Shown here in pieces: positions 21,766 through 33,099 of a stretch of DNA of 64,000 bases. The translations under genes and the position numbers were made by a program. This stretch comes from Oscheius dolichura (lineage: Eukaryota; Nematoda; Chromadorea; Rhabditida; Rhabditidae). The DNA lies in NCBI GenBank assembly GCA_932521035.1, contig OW051495.1, positions 8,680,001-8,744,000 of the forward strand. The letters run 5' to 3'. A model generated the notes under the pieces. That model worked only from the letters and a program-made list of their open reading frames with translations, ran no database searches and was not told where the DNA came from. Position 1 is the stretch's first letter. Each line of letters begins with the position of its first letter.

Positions 21766-22753
21766 CTGAAAATCCCTTTTATCTAAAGAGCTATGGTGTC
21801 CGTCCGTTTTGACCTGTCGAAAATTTTTGGCCTAATGGCTAAGAGGCCGGTCGTGCGGTATGTGCCCCTCCATCGACCAATGTCTTTCGTTTTCTCTGTT
21901 TGGCATTTTTGTTGATTTATAAAATGTTTTCAGTGCGGGACCTCTTCGTGGTGGGACCCCAGTCTGTGAGAGAGGGGGAAGCGCTCAAGGTATATCTACG
22001 GAGAGAGGAGCGCAGGCGAAGGGACTAGAAGGGAACCGGGAGATTGGACAAGGAACTGTTAGAGCAGGGACCGAACGGGGAGAGGAAGAAGAGCGAAAGG
22101 AGCTGCTCGGTCAAAGGGAAAAGAGGATGCTTGCAAGGGACAGCGAGAGTCAGAAGACGAGAAGAGACTGCACAGGGAGTTGGAGAAAGAACGGATGGGA
22201 CTGGATGTGGAGAAGGGGAAGGGACCAGTTGGAAAGAGGGTAAGGGACTGGACGCGGGAGGGGGGAGCGGAAAGGACTGGACGGGGAGAGGGGACTAACG
22301 CCGCTTTTCACATTCGGAAGACCCCAGCAGATACAGAAACTGTTCTGTCCCGGTAAGAGGCAAACATTTATATATACTAATTTTACTTTTACAGATTGGT
22401 TTTAATATTATAGGAAGCGTGTTAGATCGTTGACGATCGGCATTTGTTGCTTTTTATTAGTTTTTCCCCCTCCCCCGTGTTCTGAATTGTACAATGTAAA
22501 TACCAAAGAGAACGTTTATTAGTGAATATAAATACAAAAGATGGTAAAGAAATTACGGACCCGAATTAGACAACACGTGAAGTTTAAGCGAAAAGGGTCA
22601 GGAGAACCGCTCCGATCAGACGATTTCTGTCTTCATATTAAACTTTGTTTCGACGAGATTCTCAACGATGGCGGTTATTATTTTGGATGCAAATGGCCAC
22701 GATGTTTGCCGTTGAAGTTGGACCAGAATGTAAACGGCATCTGAAATGGGCAT
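21766..22753. other. Intergenic region with polypurine tract
   Basis: From about 21960 to 22300 the plus strand is strongly purine-rich (GAGAG, GGGA, AAGAAG blocks) with no convincing gene. A 67-codon ATG frame at 22541-22744 is basic but has no splice context or known motif. The region separates the basic-protein gene from the innexin. Confidence 0.5.
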
Positions 22754-23955
22754 CTATAACGAAACTCCAAGTAGCCCACCTGTGCCAATATGTTTAACAA
22801 AACGGCGAAATTCTGGGCAAGTAGTCCTTTTGGGCTCAGAGAGAATGCCGGCCATCTGACTAATCTGCATTTTCACGTTGAACCGTGTAGCAAGGTACAG
22901 CATGTAGATTATGTTGAATAGGGTGAGGGAAGCCAGATAAATCCTGAGGAAGCATCAAATGTAGTTTAGATTTACTAACCAATAGAAGGCAAGCACTTTT
23001 TCATAGGTGGGGTTTAAGCTGAGCAGGCATGCTATATTAGATTGTTTGGTGGATCCCATTTCAGGCCAAAAGATGCGGCACCATACCACGTGGGGAAAGT
23101 AAAACGAGTACACATCACGGTTTCGGGTAATTGTCTGAAAAGGGCGTATGATACCGAAGGACTGTGATTGCAGACCTCAATCACCCAATTGAACAGCAAC
23201 TCGTCCGCTACAACGAAGTTAATTAGGAAGAGACTGATGAGTCCACATATGATGTAGTACACCTGGTTGATTATGCGATTCCAGACCAGTGTATGGCTGT
23301 AAACGAAAATAAGTCGAGTTGTGTAACAAATTAATTGCCTCATGTTTTTTTATATGGTGTAGGAATTTGTCTGAAATGAGCTTTAGTTCCTTTTTACTAG
23401 GCACTGCACTACGCGTGTACTGCTTGGTAACGAGGATGAAGAAACTCTCCAGGTCTACTAAAAATGTGGAGGCTGTTATTACGAGAAGAGCAATAGAGTC
23501 TTACTTGTGGCGCGGACAAGAAAAATCCATAATGCTTGAACAGCTACCAACAAAATGCCGGAAATGAATAAAGGCCACATCATGTATTGGTAATTGCGGT
23601 GAATGTCCTGGAGGCGTAATATGAAGAATTTGTAAGAACTTACCAAAACGGTATATTTTCCGGACACTGTCCACTCTCGTAGCTCGAGGCTTTCATAGTA
23701 ACACACTTCTTCATCGGCATCCTTCACTCCTTGTATTTTCCCATCCGTACCGGTCATAATACAAGCTATGTCTAGCTTACCAAGTTTCCTAAATATAGTA
23801 TATTCGAATGTGGTGCAAACTCACTGGGAACTGCCGACGAAGGCACCCAAAAAGCCAAGCACCAGAAGAGTGCCGAAGTAGTTCAATTTTTGAACCATGT
23901 CGGCTGCTACGGGGCCAACGCAAATTGACGAGAGGCGTTCGATGAGCTTATTCAT
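22754..23955 (-). CDS. Divergent innexin (gap-junction subunit)
   Basis: Seven exons in phase (23825-23955, 23644-23788, 23505-23607, 23328-23457, 23176-23296, 22980-23134, 22754-22943) give 324 residues. Innexins are four-pass membrane proteins that form invertebrate gap junctions and hemichannels. Order seen: N-terminus with VQKLNYFGTLLVLGF (TM1), a first extracellular loop with two Cys, NYQYMMWPLFISGILLVAVQ (TM2, in place of the canonical YYQWV), a cytoplasmic loop, NQVYYIICGLISLFL (TM3), a second extracellular loop with YFPHVVWC and IACLLSLN (compare FPRVT.CD and VQC.L.IN), NPTYEKVLAFYW (compare NMFNEKIF.FLW), and TM4. The two-Cys-per-loop pattern is kept. The protein is shorter than usual and the YYQWV, CW.P and FNEK signatures are altered, so function may be modified. 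The intron 23297-23327 is only 31 bp. Confidence 0.8.
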
Positions 23956-24673
23956 TTGACAACGCGGTAAGAAGGATACCCTGAAAATGGACTACCTCAT
24001 GTGTAAAAGTTTAAGAATAGAAATAACCAGAATATATTACAAAGATGAACCGAATTTAACACACCGAGGAGACATGAAATCTCGGCAATTAATTAATTGA
24101 AAATTAGAAGCAACGCTCATCAAATTTCGCTGGAGACTTACTCAATCACCATCAAGAATAAGAATGCCATGACCAGCAATTCCAACACCGCCTTCACAAA
24201 TACAGGTGTATCGCCCTTTAATCTCCCTGGAAATGTTTCTCGTTTAATGGCTATAAAATTAAGGAGAGAAAATGCAAACTAACGTCATGTCGTTCCTACT
24301 TTTCCAAGTATATGGTTGTTTTTTTTGCATATTATACACTTTAGAGACTAAAGACTTTAGTAAGTCGTAACTAATTGTGTTTAAGAAAAATACTTACGTT
24401 GAAGAGGTTGAACAATTGAATAAAGCAGATGCGAAGCGAGCACAAGCGAAAAGAGCGGAAAGCGATGGAAAGACTTGTGGTCCCTTTCGGTTCCTTTGTC
24501 TCTTTTCCTTTCGAGAGTAGTTTTGATTGCCCAACCAATACGGCGTGAGGTGCTGGGTTTGGCTATCTCCTGACTAGGACAACATTTCAGCTGTCAATTC
24601 CGTGGGTTCTATTTAGTTTTCATATGTCTAACAATTGCAAGTGATTTTAATTCAATGAATGGAAATTAACACT
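23956..24673. other. Intergenic spacer with one arm of a direct repeat
   Basis: Upstream region of the minus-strand innexin and downstream of the Srh-like gene. Bears the direct-repeat copy near 24585-24640. No exon is recognised. Confidence 0.4.
24585..24640 (+). repeat. Direct repeat, left copy
   Basis: TTTCAGCTGTCAATTCCGTG and the following 30 bp match 26435-26495 with a few substitutions. The two copies bracket the Srh-like gene at 24674-26337. Confidence 0.7.
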
Positions 24674-26337
24674 TTATCGGGGAATTTTTAATTGGGATAG
24701 AAAACTATCGGAAGTAACAGAGAGTTGTTGGAAAGGGAACACACGAGTCACCTTCGTTCGAGGTCTTTGATTAGTCTTGGGAGGCGGGCGTGCATTTTTA
24801 CATTGTCTATAGGCAATCCGAAGCAGCTCCAAAACGGCCATTCTATAGGGTTTGATAATTATAATTGTGGCTATTGAATTAAAAAAGGGATAAAGACCGA
24901 TTAATCCGCAAAATGCCGTCGCTCCCCAACTTATGCGACCGTATACTGATTGATATCGTGAACCAGCCTCGGCGAATAGAAAAATTGACGCTATTGAACT
25001 AGCCAATATTAGAAATGGGACTCCTAAATTCACGACGGGTAATAATATCTAAAATACTTGAATGTTACGTTGAACTACGGCTACCTGAACAAATAACATC
25101 GTAGTGAGTCTTCTTTGTAATTGATAATTCTCAGTCGACATCAGTTTTGCCTCATTCTTGATTTTTTGATGGGTTAGATATGACATGGCGCATAATAAAT
25201 GATAATATAAAAAGAAACAACATACAGTCAAACCCACTGAAAATATCCAAACTTTATGAAGCTGTATCAAGCTATTTTCATAAATGACAGTCCCCTTGTT
25301 GGCCAGAGAATGGCACTCTCTTCCCGGTTTGGGTTCAAAGAATGGCGAACACAGCTTGTTAGTTGGTCCCGTTTCATGAGGCAATAGCAAGATTGTGCCA
25401 TTCTCTGGCGAGAGATCACAGAATTGTGGATAAACGTTACATATTGGGAAGTAGTATGGATTATCAGGTGACCAAAATAAAATAATATCATGCTCCAGGT
25501 CGAAATCATTCAGCAGAAAGGTCGCATTGTGTCTGGTGATAAACTGTTCTAACTCCTGAAACCAAACCAAAAATATTCAAAACGTTCCATGCCATACCAC
25601 ACTTCCATCAGTCAGTTGTGTAGACACTAGTGCAGAAATAAGGAAGATTCCAACGGTTTCAACAATTTGAGTGAGGATAAATCTAAACGGCATTTTTACG
25701 TAATCGAATATGGCAAACACTTACTTAATTCCATTGCTTAATCGGAGTACAAGCTGTATGTTATAGGTAATGGCAAATCGCATTGCACATCCCTCAAATA
25801 AACTGCCGAAGCTAATTAAGACGATACCAATAAGTAAGGTAAACGAAATCATTAGCATCTGACCAGATAGATAGCTGTTATTAATCTTGCCTAAGGTTAG
25901 AGGAAGTTGAGGCTGGTAGAGGTCAGGCCAAAATATAAAAACGAAGAGATGAATTACTGCCATACCACAAATCTAAATATTATTTTTTTTTTCGTCAGTT
26001 ACAACTTTTTCCATCGTTAGTGCTTTCCCAGAATTTTCTACACATCGGATTGCGCTGAACGTTGGTTGGGTGATAGAAATGGAGCTCCTCTTTATGTGAG
26101 TTTTTAGATTTTCGAAATTGGTGCAGAAACCGCCGAGATGTTCTGCTTGCGGGCCGAACATACGGTATTCCGGTTAAAAGAGCTACAGCGAAGCGAACAT
26201 ACCGCCATTTTCAGAAGATATAAACGGATAAATTTCATTTTATCAGGTGATTTCATAATAATGGCATAGACAAGAAATATGGAAGGTATATCCAACAGAA
26301 TAGGGGCGGTTACAAGAAATAGATCTAATAGAAACAT
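24674..26337 (-). CDS. 7TM chemoreceptor, Srh-like, with enlarged extracellular loop
   Basis: Five exons in phase: 26203-26337, 25725-25972, 25601-25682, 25085-25555, 24674-25048 (436 residues). It is a paralogue of the gene at 281-2180: TM1 shares LVYAIIMKSPDKMKF, the third loop reads MSTENYQLQRRLTTML, and TM7 ends TIIIIKPYRMAV. Intron positions and phases agree between the two. Exon 4 is 157 codons against 89 in the relative because the second extracellular loop is about 68 residues longer and carries six Cys (spaced as C, C, C, C with Asn-Gly-Thr sites). Intron 1 is about 230 bp. The C-tail is longer and basic. Direct repeats flank the gene. Confidence 0.75.
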
Positions 26338-26434
26338 TAGAATCTCTTTTGTGCCCAATGAAAAAAGTGGTCCGTTTGGTGTGGGGGGCGTGCATGTGGT
26401 GTGACGTTGCTTTAAATATACGAGAAACATCAAT

Positions 26435-26495
26435 TTTTCAGCTGCCAGTTCCGTGGGTTCTATTTATTTTTTATATTTCTACTGATTGCAATTCA
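26435..26495 (+). repeat. Direct repeat, right copy
   Basis: TTTCAGCTGCCAGTTCCGTG and following bases match 24585-24640. It lies just upstream of the minus-strand Srh-like gene and immediately before a plus-strand receptor fragment. Confidence 0.7.
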
Positions 26496-26547
26496 CGTGG
26501 GTCGGCCTTACTTTGCCTGCTTCCGTCTTCTTATTTCCCTCCTTCAG

Positions 26548-26978
26548 ATGATCAAGTCACTAACCGTAACAATAGGACTAGTTACTGTAATCACCTTTGC
26601 CTTCTTTTTGCTCTCCAATTTGCGTTGGATTCCCGGCGAGATAAAGGAATACCTGAACTGTTGCTTCAATATCTGGCTTGCTTTGTGAGTTCTTTTCTTT
26701 GTTCTTTTCAAGAAGTATACTTCTTTTCAGGTCGTGTCCAATAGTTTTGCTAGGAACTTTTGTCTATAACCGCTACCTCATAGGCGTCGTGAAAGGAATG
26801 CTCTTCGGCACGTCAGTTGAACCCGAAATTGACGAAGGAGACTTCTACCGATCACAATGTGATCGCTTCAGGACCAGGACCTTTCTACTTTGATCAATTG
26901 CTGCATCAGTGGAATGAGCCCATCGTCTCCGAAAAGAGGAGCTATACAATGTATTCAAGCAGATTATCGAGGTATTGA
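26548..26978 (+). pseudogene. Sra-superfamily receptor fragment (last two exons only)
   Basis: 26548-26684 is 137 nt, exactly the size of the penultimate exon of the intact copies, and encodes MIKSLTVTIGLVTVITFAFF with a SNL sequence. 26731 onward encodes the last exon (SCPIVLLGTFVYNRYLIGVV, DEGDFY). The frame is then broken by an insertion of about 38 bp after GACTTCTA. The remainder YFDQLLHQWNEP resumes in another frame. Exons 1-5 are missing. A truncated, frameshifted remnant. Confidence 0.8.
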
Positions 26979-26996
26979 TATAGACTCCTTCTTTAT

Positions 26997-27232
26997 GGAT
27001 GAACTTTCAGTTTCTGCGATCTGAATCGCTGCTAAATCTTGAGAAGTTTGTATTCCACTTTTCGAGAAAATTTGAACTCGATGTCGATCCAACTGACCAA
27101 GTGATGGAAGCGTTCCGCGACTATAACCCAAGGATTTGTCGATGTGTTACGATCAAAGACCGAGTGGAATTTTTAATTGATCCCTGTCGGCTCATATTGT
27201 ATCAGGGGTTCGCGAGCATCTTTTATAAATAA
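26997..27232 (+). pseudogene. C-terminal fragment of an F-box-type gene
   Basis: This frame encodes FLRSESLLNLEKFVFHFSRK and AFRDYNPRICR, paralogous to the last exon of the gene at 27415-28809 (FLQSEPLPNLNRFHLNFPGQ, IFRDYNPRVCR). No upstream exons are present; it directly follows the receptor remnant. A duplicated 3' fragment. Confidence 0.65.
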
Positions 27233-27414
27233 ATCTAACTTCTCCTTTTCTATTACGTTCTCCCAATTCTTGTGTTCCATTCAAATGAGGGAATAAAGAC
27301 CTATCTGCCATTATTAAAGAACTACGGGAACTGCACGGCATTTAATAAAAGGTGGCCCCCTTTTGCGATAAGATGTTTGTTCAGTGTGAATCACTTCTTC
27401 TTTGCCTGGTCATA

Positions 27415-28809
27415 ATGGCCGGCTTTCCTATAATTCCTCTTCCCCATCATCTTCTTGAAAGGATCATTACAAAGGTCTCCTCATTTTTTGGCTCTGTTCT
27501 GCCACGAAGCTTTTCAGACGGAATGGAGGAGTTATTTTGGCTTACAGCAGACATGTAAGGGGATAGCTGAAATATGTGAAAAGAGCAAGAATGTAACCGT
27601 TTACATGGACAGAAGTGGCTCGTTCGATACTGAAGGCCAACTTGGCCTTGTTTCTTTTGGCTATGGTAAAACAAATATTGAAAATATTCATGGAATACGA
27701 TGCAAAGATATTCATTTTCGATGCGGTTTGTTGAATTTTGGATTGCCTTTCACTCTGATTAATGTTTAGCAAATCATGAAGAGTTTCAAAGAATGTGTGA
27801 GCAGCTAAAGAAAGGCCGTATTACCTCTAAAATGGTGGATGTATGCAGAAACTTGGGCCAAATTAAAGAACTGACCAAAGAAGAATTGACGGAGCTTCTC
27901 AATGCGTTGAAGCCTGAGAGCATCAAATTGACGAGCCATAAGTCTAATCGATATGAAGCACTCTTTCCTGCAAAACACCTGGTAAGTACCATATTTATTG
28001 GGTTTATTGTACGTTAGCCAGTGGTTAGCCCTTATATGACAAAATCTTCCCACCAGCACTTTACATGACGGCCTGTACCTCGTGTATCCCGGCCATATAC
28101 GGACCAATTTTCGAAATTCAAAAATTCATATGAAAAGGAAACCCATACCGATCAATCCGGTTGAGCTGGAATTGATCAAGATGATCGGTACGGATCTCCT
28201 TTCGTTGTAGGTTTTCAAATTTTGGGAACTAGTCCACATATGATAGAGATACGCGTGGAGGCACTGGCCGGATTTGCCATGTATGATTTAGCCAGAACTT
28301 GGTTAAACTACAATATAAACCGTTATATTTTCTCGAATTGTACTCAATTTTATAGCGAAACGTCGAGCTATTTCGAAATTATTCATACCTGGATGATCCC
28401 CTGCCTGTGATTAAGCAATACTTGTCGCAATTTCGAGATGTGCAATGGAGTTCACATTTTGGTCCGCACTATACTGGCCAAGAACTTTACAATTTACTCA
28501 AACAGATATTAGGGGTGAGAATAATGACCTAGACAATTTATTTATTCTTTATTTGAGTTTCTACAATCTGAACCGTTGCCAAATCTCAACAGATTCCATC
28601 TTAATTTTCCTGGTCAGTTACAACACGCCGAATCTCTTGATCAACTAATGGAAATATTCCGCGACTATAACCCGAGAGTTTGTAGACATAGTCGCGGAAT
28701 AACACAAATGGAATTCCAATATCACTCAAATATAAACCCCTATAGAGTTCGTATAGCCCATCGAAGTACAAGTATAGATTATAACATGCCACATTGGTAT
28801 TACGAATGA
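27415..28809 (+). pseudogene. F-box-like gene, probably decayed
   Basis: Exons 27415-27474, 27518-27725 and 27770-27981 join in phase and start MAGFPIIPLPHHLLERIITK, then TEWRSYFGLQQTCKGIAEIC, an F-box-like helix pattern (P-L-P..LL..I, then L..TCK). Such proteins usually supply substrates to SCF ubiquitin ligases. Further coding-like stretches follow (about 28061-28170, 28259-28360, 28355-28500, 28560-28809, the last with IFRDYNPRVCR), but they cannot all be joined without two frame changes. It is therefore either a pseudogene or has splice sites I cannot resolve. The C-terminal family is not recognised. Confidence 0.5.
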
Positions 28810-29636
28810 GTCCTATCAATGAAAAATAATCAATGTCAAAGATTAAAGCTTCCATTATAGCCTAGATAACTGACAGATGTCTGTTAATTTTGTATAACTA
28901 ACCTTCTTTCATTCTTGCGTTACGTTTTATTCCAGTTCTGCATCCAGTTGTATGAATATAGACTGACTCATAAATCTTTGAATGAGGTGGATAATTCCAT
29001 AAATTGTCCTGTGAAAGAGGTGAATGGGGCTCAGCAATGTGTGATGCGTTCCAAGTAGTTTCCACTAAAACTGGATACTGGTGGGCTGTTTAGGAAGCGC
29101 CTCAAGCTGGCCCTCTCCTTTTTTCAGGAAACCCTTTTATTTGTTCCATACAGAATTACATATGAATATGAGCCCAGGAACTGACTCCCACCTTCCCTGT
29201 TAAAAAAATCTTATCGTAATTACCACCAATGGAACCAACACGACGAAATGGATTCTCTTCATCCAATACAAATTCTGGGACGTGCAAATAAGCGTTTTAT
29301 TGTGTAGATTTCCCAATATTCTTACTCAAATGCCAGCCTCTTTGTCTGTGTGGATTATGAAAGCAAACCTCTTTCAATATGGCGTTAGTGCCCATTTTCT
29401 ATGCTATACTTCAGTCATCTACTGTATGGGGGCAATAAACACCAAAAAACAACCTTAGAACGGCAGCTTGAATCATCGCCCAATGGGATTTTCTTCAGTA
29501 TATAACTCGGCGCCCTTTATTAAACAGATAAACAACAGATAAAAAATGGGATATCTAGGATTGTCTGGCTCTAAAAATACCTAAAGTTTGTTGACAACAT
29601 ATAGAGAAAGACTAGCCAGAGTGTTGCTACAAAATC
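28810..29636. other. Intergenic region
   Basis: AT-rich, with no gene or structured repeat that I can support. It separates the F-box remnant from the 3' end of a minus-strand Str-like receptor. Confidence 0.4.
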
Positions 29637-30919
29637 TCAACAATATCGAGAGAAAAAACTACAGCTCGAGTAAATTGCATTCTGCCTTGTCAAAGAAGTA
29701 ATTGGATCCTTATTCGAATGTAAGGGATTGCTCCTCCGGTACCTTCCAGTCGAATCTTCCACTCTTCTGGATTTACCTGAATATGGCCCCTTTTTAGGCA
29801 ATTCAAGCAGATTCTTACAGAGAATCCGTCGAAGGGCCTTTCTATAGTCTCCGATGTAGACCATGGCAATTACAGGGTCAATAGACTTTTGAAGAGTTGT
29901 CAAGACCGAAGAGAATGGCGGCAAGAGGCCTAGATCCAAATCGTGCTCCCAGAAGGGGAAAGTCAGGTTGATCAGGCAGGGAAGATGGCTCAGAACAAGA
30001 GGAACCGTCGTCTAAATTGCTTTATTGATAGAATTTCCGGCTCGCCTGTATTAGTAAGACTTTAAAAAGTTGTTTCTCCAATTTTACGTCGACTTCAGAT
30101 CTTTTCTGCTGCAATTCTTTGATACCTCTCCAAATAGCGAAACAAAAGAAGAGGACAGTCACGGTCGAAGTAACAATTAGGATATAATGTGTCAGGGCAC
30201 TGGCAGTTCCCCAGGCATCAATATTCCCGTGGCTGTCGTGGAAGGTGGCAGCAATGTAGCCGACTTGATTCACATCAGGAATACCGTAAATATCCACCAA
30301 CTTCTCAAATATTTTCTAAAGAAGGCAGGATACAATAGAGGATAGAGTGAATTCACTCTATTGATTTCCGGCTTGGTACATAGTATAAATGCGCAGAAAG
30401 TGACATACAAAACAAATGTAAGGATTCCGGCGATAATAAGACTCTTGAGGCAACAACTGCGTTTAATTCTATCAACCCAAGCTGCCCTAAGATTACGGTA
30501 AGTACATAGCAAACACATCTGATTAGAACAAACCTGCAAACAACCATGTATCGATAGACAAAATTGCCAATTGAAAACGCGATCCAGATATCGTAAAACC
30601 AGCAAAACATCACTGGCCCCAGGTAGCCCCACTTCGTTCCGTTCAGTAGACCTCGGTAGCTAAATGCCAGCCATGTTTTGTCTGAGACGAAGTGCAGCTG
30701 GAAAACATGATCGATTTGCGTACAACTTACAGGCATGCCAATAAACACAGCAATGGCGAACAACATCTCAAAGGCGGAATAACCAGCCAGGAGATATTTG
30801 TAGAAACCCATGTTACATCTGGTATGCCATAGAATTAAATACAGTAAGATTGAGTTGAGTAGAACGGCCATGAATGTAAAGAGAATCTGGCAGTTGATAG
30901 CCACATCCAGATGATTCAT
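29637..30919 (-). CDS. 7TM chemoreceptor, Str-like (copy 1)
   Basis: Five exons in phase: 30731-30919, 30534-30697, 30357-30486, 30046-30315, 29637-30011 (375 residues). Str hallmarks are NSILLYLILWHTRCNMGFYK (the YKYLL motif follows) in TM1-TM2, NFVYRYMVVCR at the end of TM3 (compare H.iYRYfaVCrP) and IDPVIAMVYIGDYRKAL after TM7. A predicted chemosensory GPCR. The last intron (30012-30045, 34 bp) has a GC donor (ATACAG|GCGAGC), while the paralogue at 33545 has GT at the same place. Exon sizes 189, 164, 130 and 270 are identical in the two copies. A TATA-like TATAAAA is upstream at 31098-31104. Confidence 0.85.
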
Positions 30920-31732
30920 ATCAACCGGGCGAATGGCAAGAGAAAGACGTTAGACGAAGACAGAAAGACACAAAGTACAGTACGATCAAGGGATATGGTA
31001 GTCACAACAAGTTTATATTGTAAAGTGCTTACGACGTTCTCAATACCCCTAACAACATGAACAACGTCTATAATACACGGAACCGGATGTTTTTCCCTTT
31101 TATAGGCAGCTAGAGAGGGTAATCCAACATAGCAGCGGATGACAGAAGCGAACACAGTTCAATTCATAATGATGTGCTTCACGTTGAGTGGATTAGTCTC
31201 GTACAAAAAGGCCTGCCTACTTCTCACAATGAATATTTGTTTTGCCAATTACGAATAGTTTAAGCTAGGGCTTCAAATAATAGAGATCTTATCGCTTTCT
31301 GTTCCCAAGGCTGAGTATATCCAAGTCTTCGCCCACTCGAAGAGGGAAAGTAGCAGTAGCAATGATACAAGCTAATTCAGGTGCGAACACAGGTGAGTAC
31401 CGTATTCCGTTAGAAAACTGGGATGATGATAAGGCTACTGGCTCAGGGCTATTGAAAAGAAGACAACACCTTGCACACATGTTGAGTAAACTGAAAAGAA
31501 AGTTACGAACCATCAACAGAACGATAACGTAGGCTCTGATGATGCAAGAGCTTTCCTCTTCCTTTGAAACAATCTGATTCAGAGCCGAATCAAGAAGCTC
31601 GTGAAAGATCAGAGAACCTTTGCCCACTGTGCCCTACATTATTTCTTCATCTTTTGTGACAAGAACTGTGACAAGAAGAAAGGTGATGGCGTGTTCTTTA
31701 GAAAGTTTATTGCGTATTACTAATAATAATTT
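30920..31732. other. Intergenic region with putative TATA box
   Basis: On the minus strand TATAAAA is at 31098-31104, about 180 bp before the Str-like start codon. A 112-codon frame at 31289-31627 (minus) has no recognisable motif and is not called. The left part is promoter and the right part is 3' flank of the Srg/Srv-like gene. Confidence 0.4.
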
Positions 31733-32901
31733 TTAGACAACCCTGGCAAAGGCAATAGCTGGAGTGACATCATTATTTTTTCTAGTTATAGTGAGGTATA
31801 TTCGTTTTAGAATAGGACGCAAAGGAGAACTGCAAAAGAGTAGAATGTAAGGGGAACCGAAGGTCAAAGCATCGGAGATGTAGGGAAGTAGAAGGGCTCC
31901 TGCATATTCAAGCCATGGGATATTGTTGCTGGCGCCGACACTCTGAACCATCTGAAAAGACAAAGATTTTAGAAACAGTGGCCAACTGTACCATAACAAC
32001 GGTGGAAAATAGCTGGATTAGAAAGTAGATTACACTGTAGGCGAGGAGCCGGCCTTCTGACGAATGTTCAGCTGTTCGTCGGGTCTGAAAGACAATAATG
32101 GAGTGTCTCTCTTCAATAACTCACATGAGAACTGTAGGCAGCGAATGTGGCCGCCATCAGGGTTGTACAAAACACGGTTAGAACTACCAGTGAAGGTACA
32201 AGATACACACTTTGTGCCCGGTATATGCTCTAGAAAGACAGTTTAAAGAATATTCCAGAGAGCCGTTTTAGTGGGTTACGGTAGGAAGTGCTCTATGTGC
32301 AGACGTTGTTTCAAACTCACAGGCTCGCTGATAAGTACAAAGCAATCCGCTGGTTCGTAATAAACTAGTGAAACCGTCACGGTAAACCATGGATAAGTTA
32401 TAACCAATGGCCCTAGCATGTTGAACAACATGAGAGGGAGGAAGAGATGCTTCCAAATCTATATTTATCACGGTTGTCTTGCTAAAAAGCTCATTTTACC
32501 GCTTTGTATTGAAAAGGGAAAACGACTGCAGTAAATCGGTTGAAGATGAGGGAAAGAATCATTAGATACTGTACATAAGCCAGGTGATTGAACATACAGC
32601 CAAAGAAGTTCAATCCAAGGACTTTTGGCATCAATGGAGCGAGGAGACAGTTCTTACAGGTGTTTCGTGGAAGACGTATAGTTATGAGGGAGTTGATATA
32701 AGTGTACACATTCTTAAAATGCGCAGACCTTTAAATTGGTGTCTGGGATGGACTCACAACTGCGGAATCAACGAGGATGATGTTGTAATAAGAACCATAG
32801 AAGAGCTTCTTATTCTTGACTATGAGGTAGCCAAAGAATACGTACATAATGACGGAGAGAACAGAATAACTAGTCGTAATGATGAACTCTGTTGTGATCA
32901 T
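31733..32901 (-). CDS. 7TM chemoreceptor, Srg/Srv-like
   Basis: Six exons, all in phase 0: 32758-32901, 32500-32712, 32321-32458, 32125-32229, 31992-32084, 31733-31951 (303 residues). TM1 follows MITTEF. TM3 ends LIFNRFTAVVFPFQYKAIWK, the NR.T.V.FP..Y..IW signature of the nematode Srg and Srv receptors. TM5 and TM6 follow, and TM7 is followed by CSSPLRPILKR. The reading frame is intact with short GT-AG introns. It sits between two Str-like receptors on the same strand. The exact family (Srg, Srv or related) is not settled by eye. Confidence 0.8.
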
Positions 32902-32944
32902 GTTAGAGCCAGATCCGGAACACAGAAGTAAAAAGAACGGAAGA

Positions 32945-32966
32945 CGGAATCAACGAGGATGATGTT
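32945..32966 (+). repeat. 22-bp exact copy of exon-1 sequence in the promoter
   Basis: The 22 bp starting CGGAATCAACGAGGATGATG are identical to 32763-32784, which lie in exon 1 of the Srg/Srv-like gene, in the same orientation and 182 bp apart. This is a small local duplication. Confidence 0.8.
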
Positions 32967-33099
32967 ATTCAATTCCGAGTTTACGTTGTTCCCCTCCGTT
33001 TATTACGATACGTTTAGCAGTAATCAAATTGTCCCCCGCAAAGAGTATTTCAATAAAACCCATAATACCAGGAACATTTAGCAAACAAAATTAATAGTT

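Noticed and set aside
31289..31627. 112-codon minus-strand frame
   Set aside because: No domain, no membrane topology, no consistent splice sites, and neighbours explain the locus as promoter and 3' flank.
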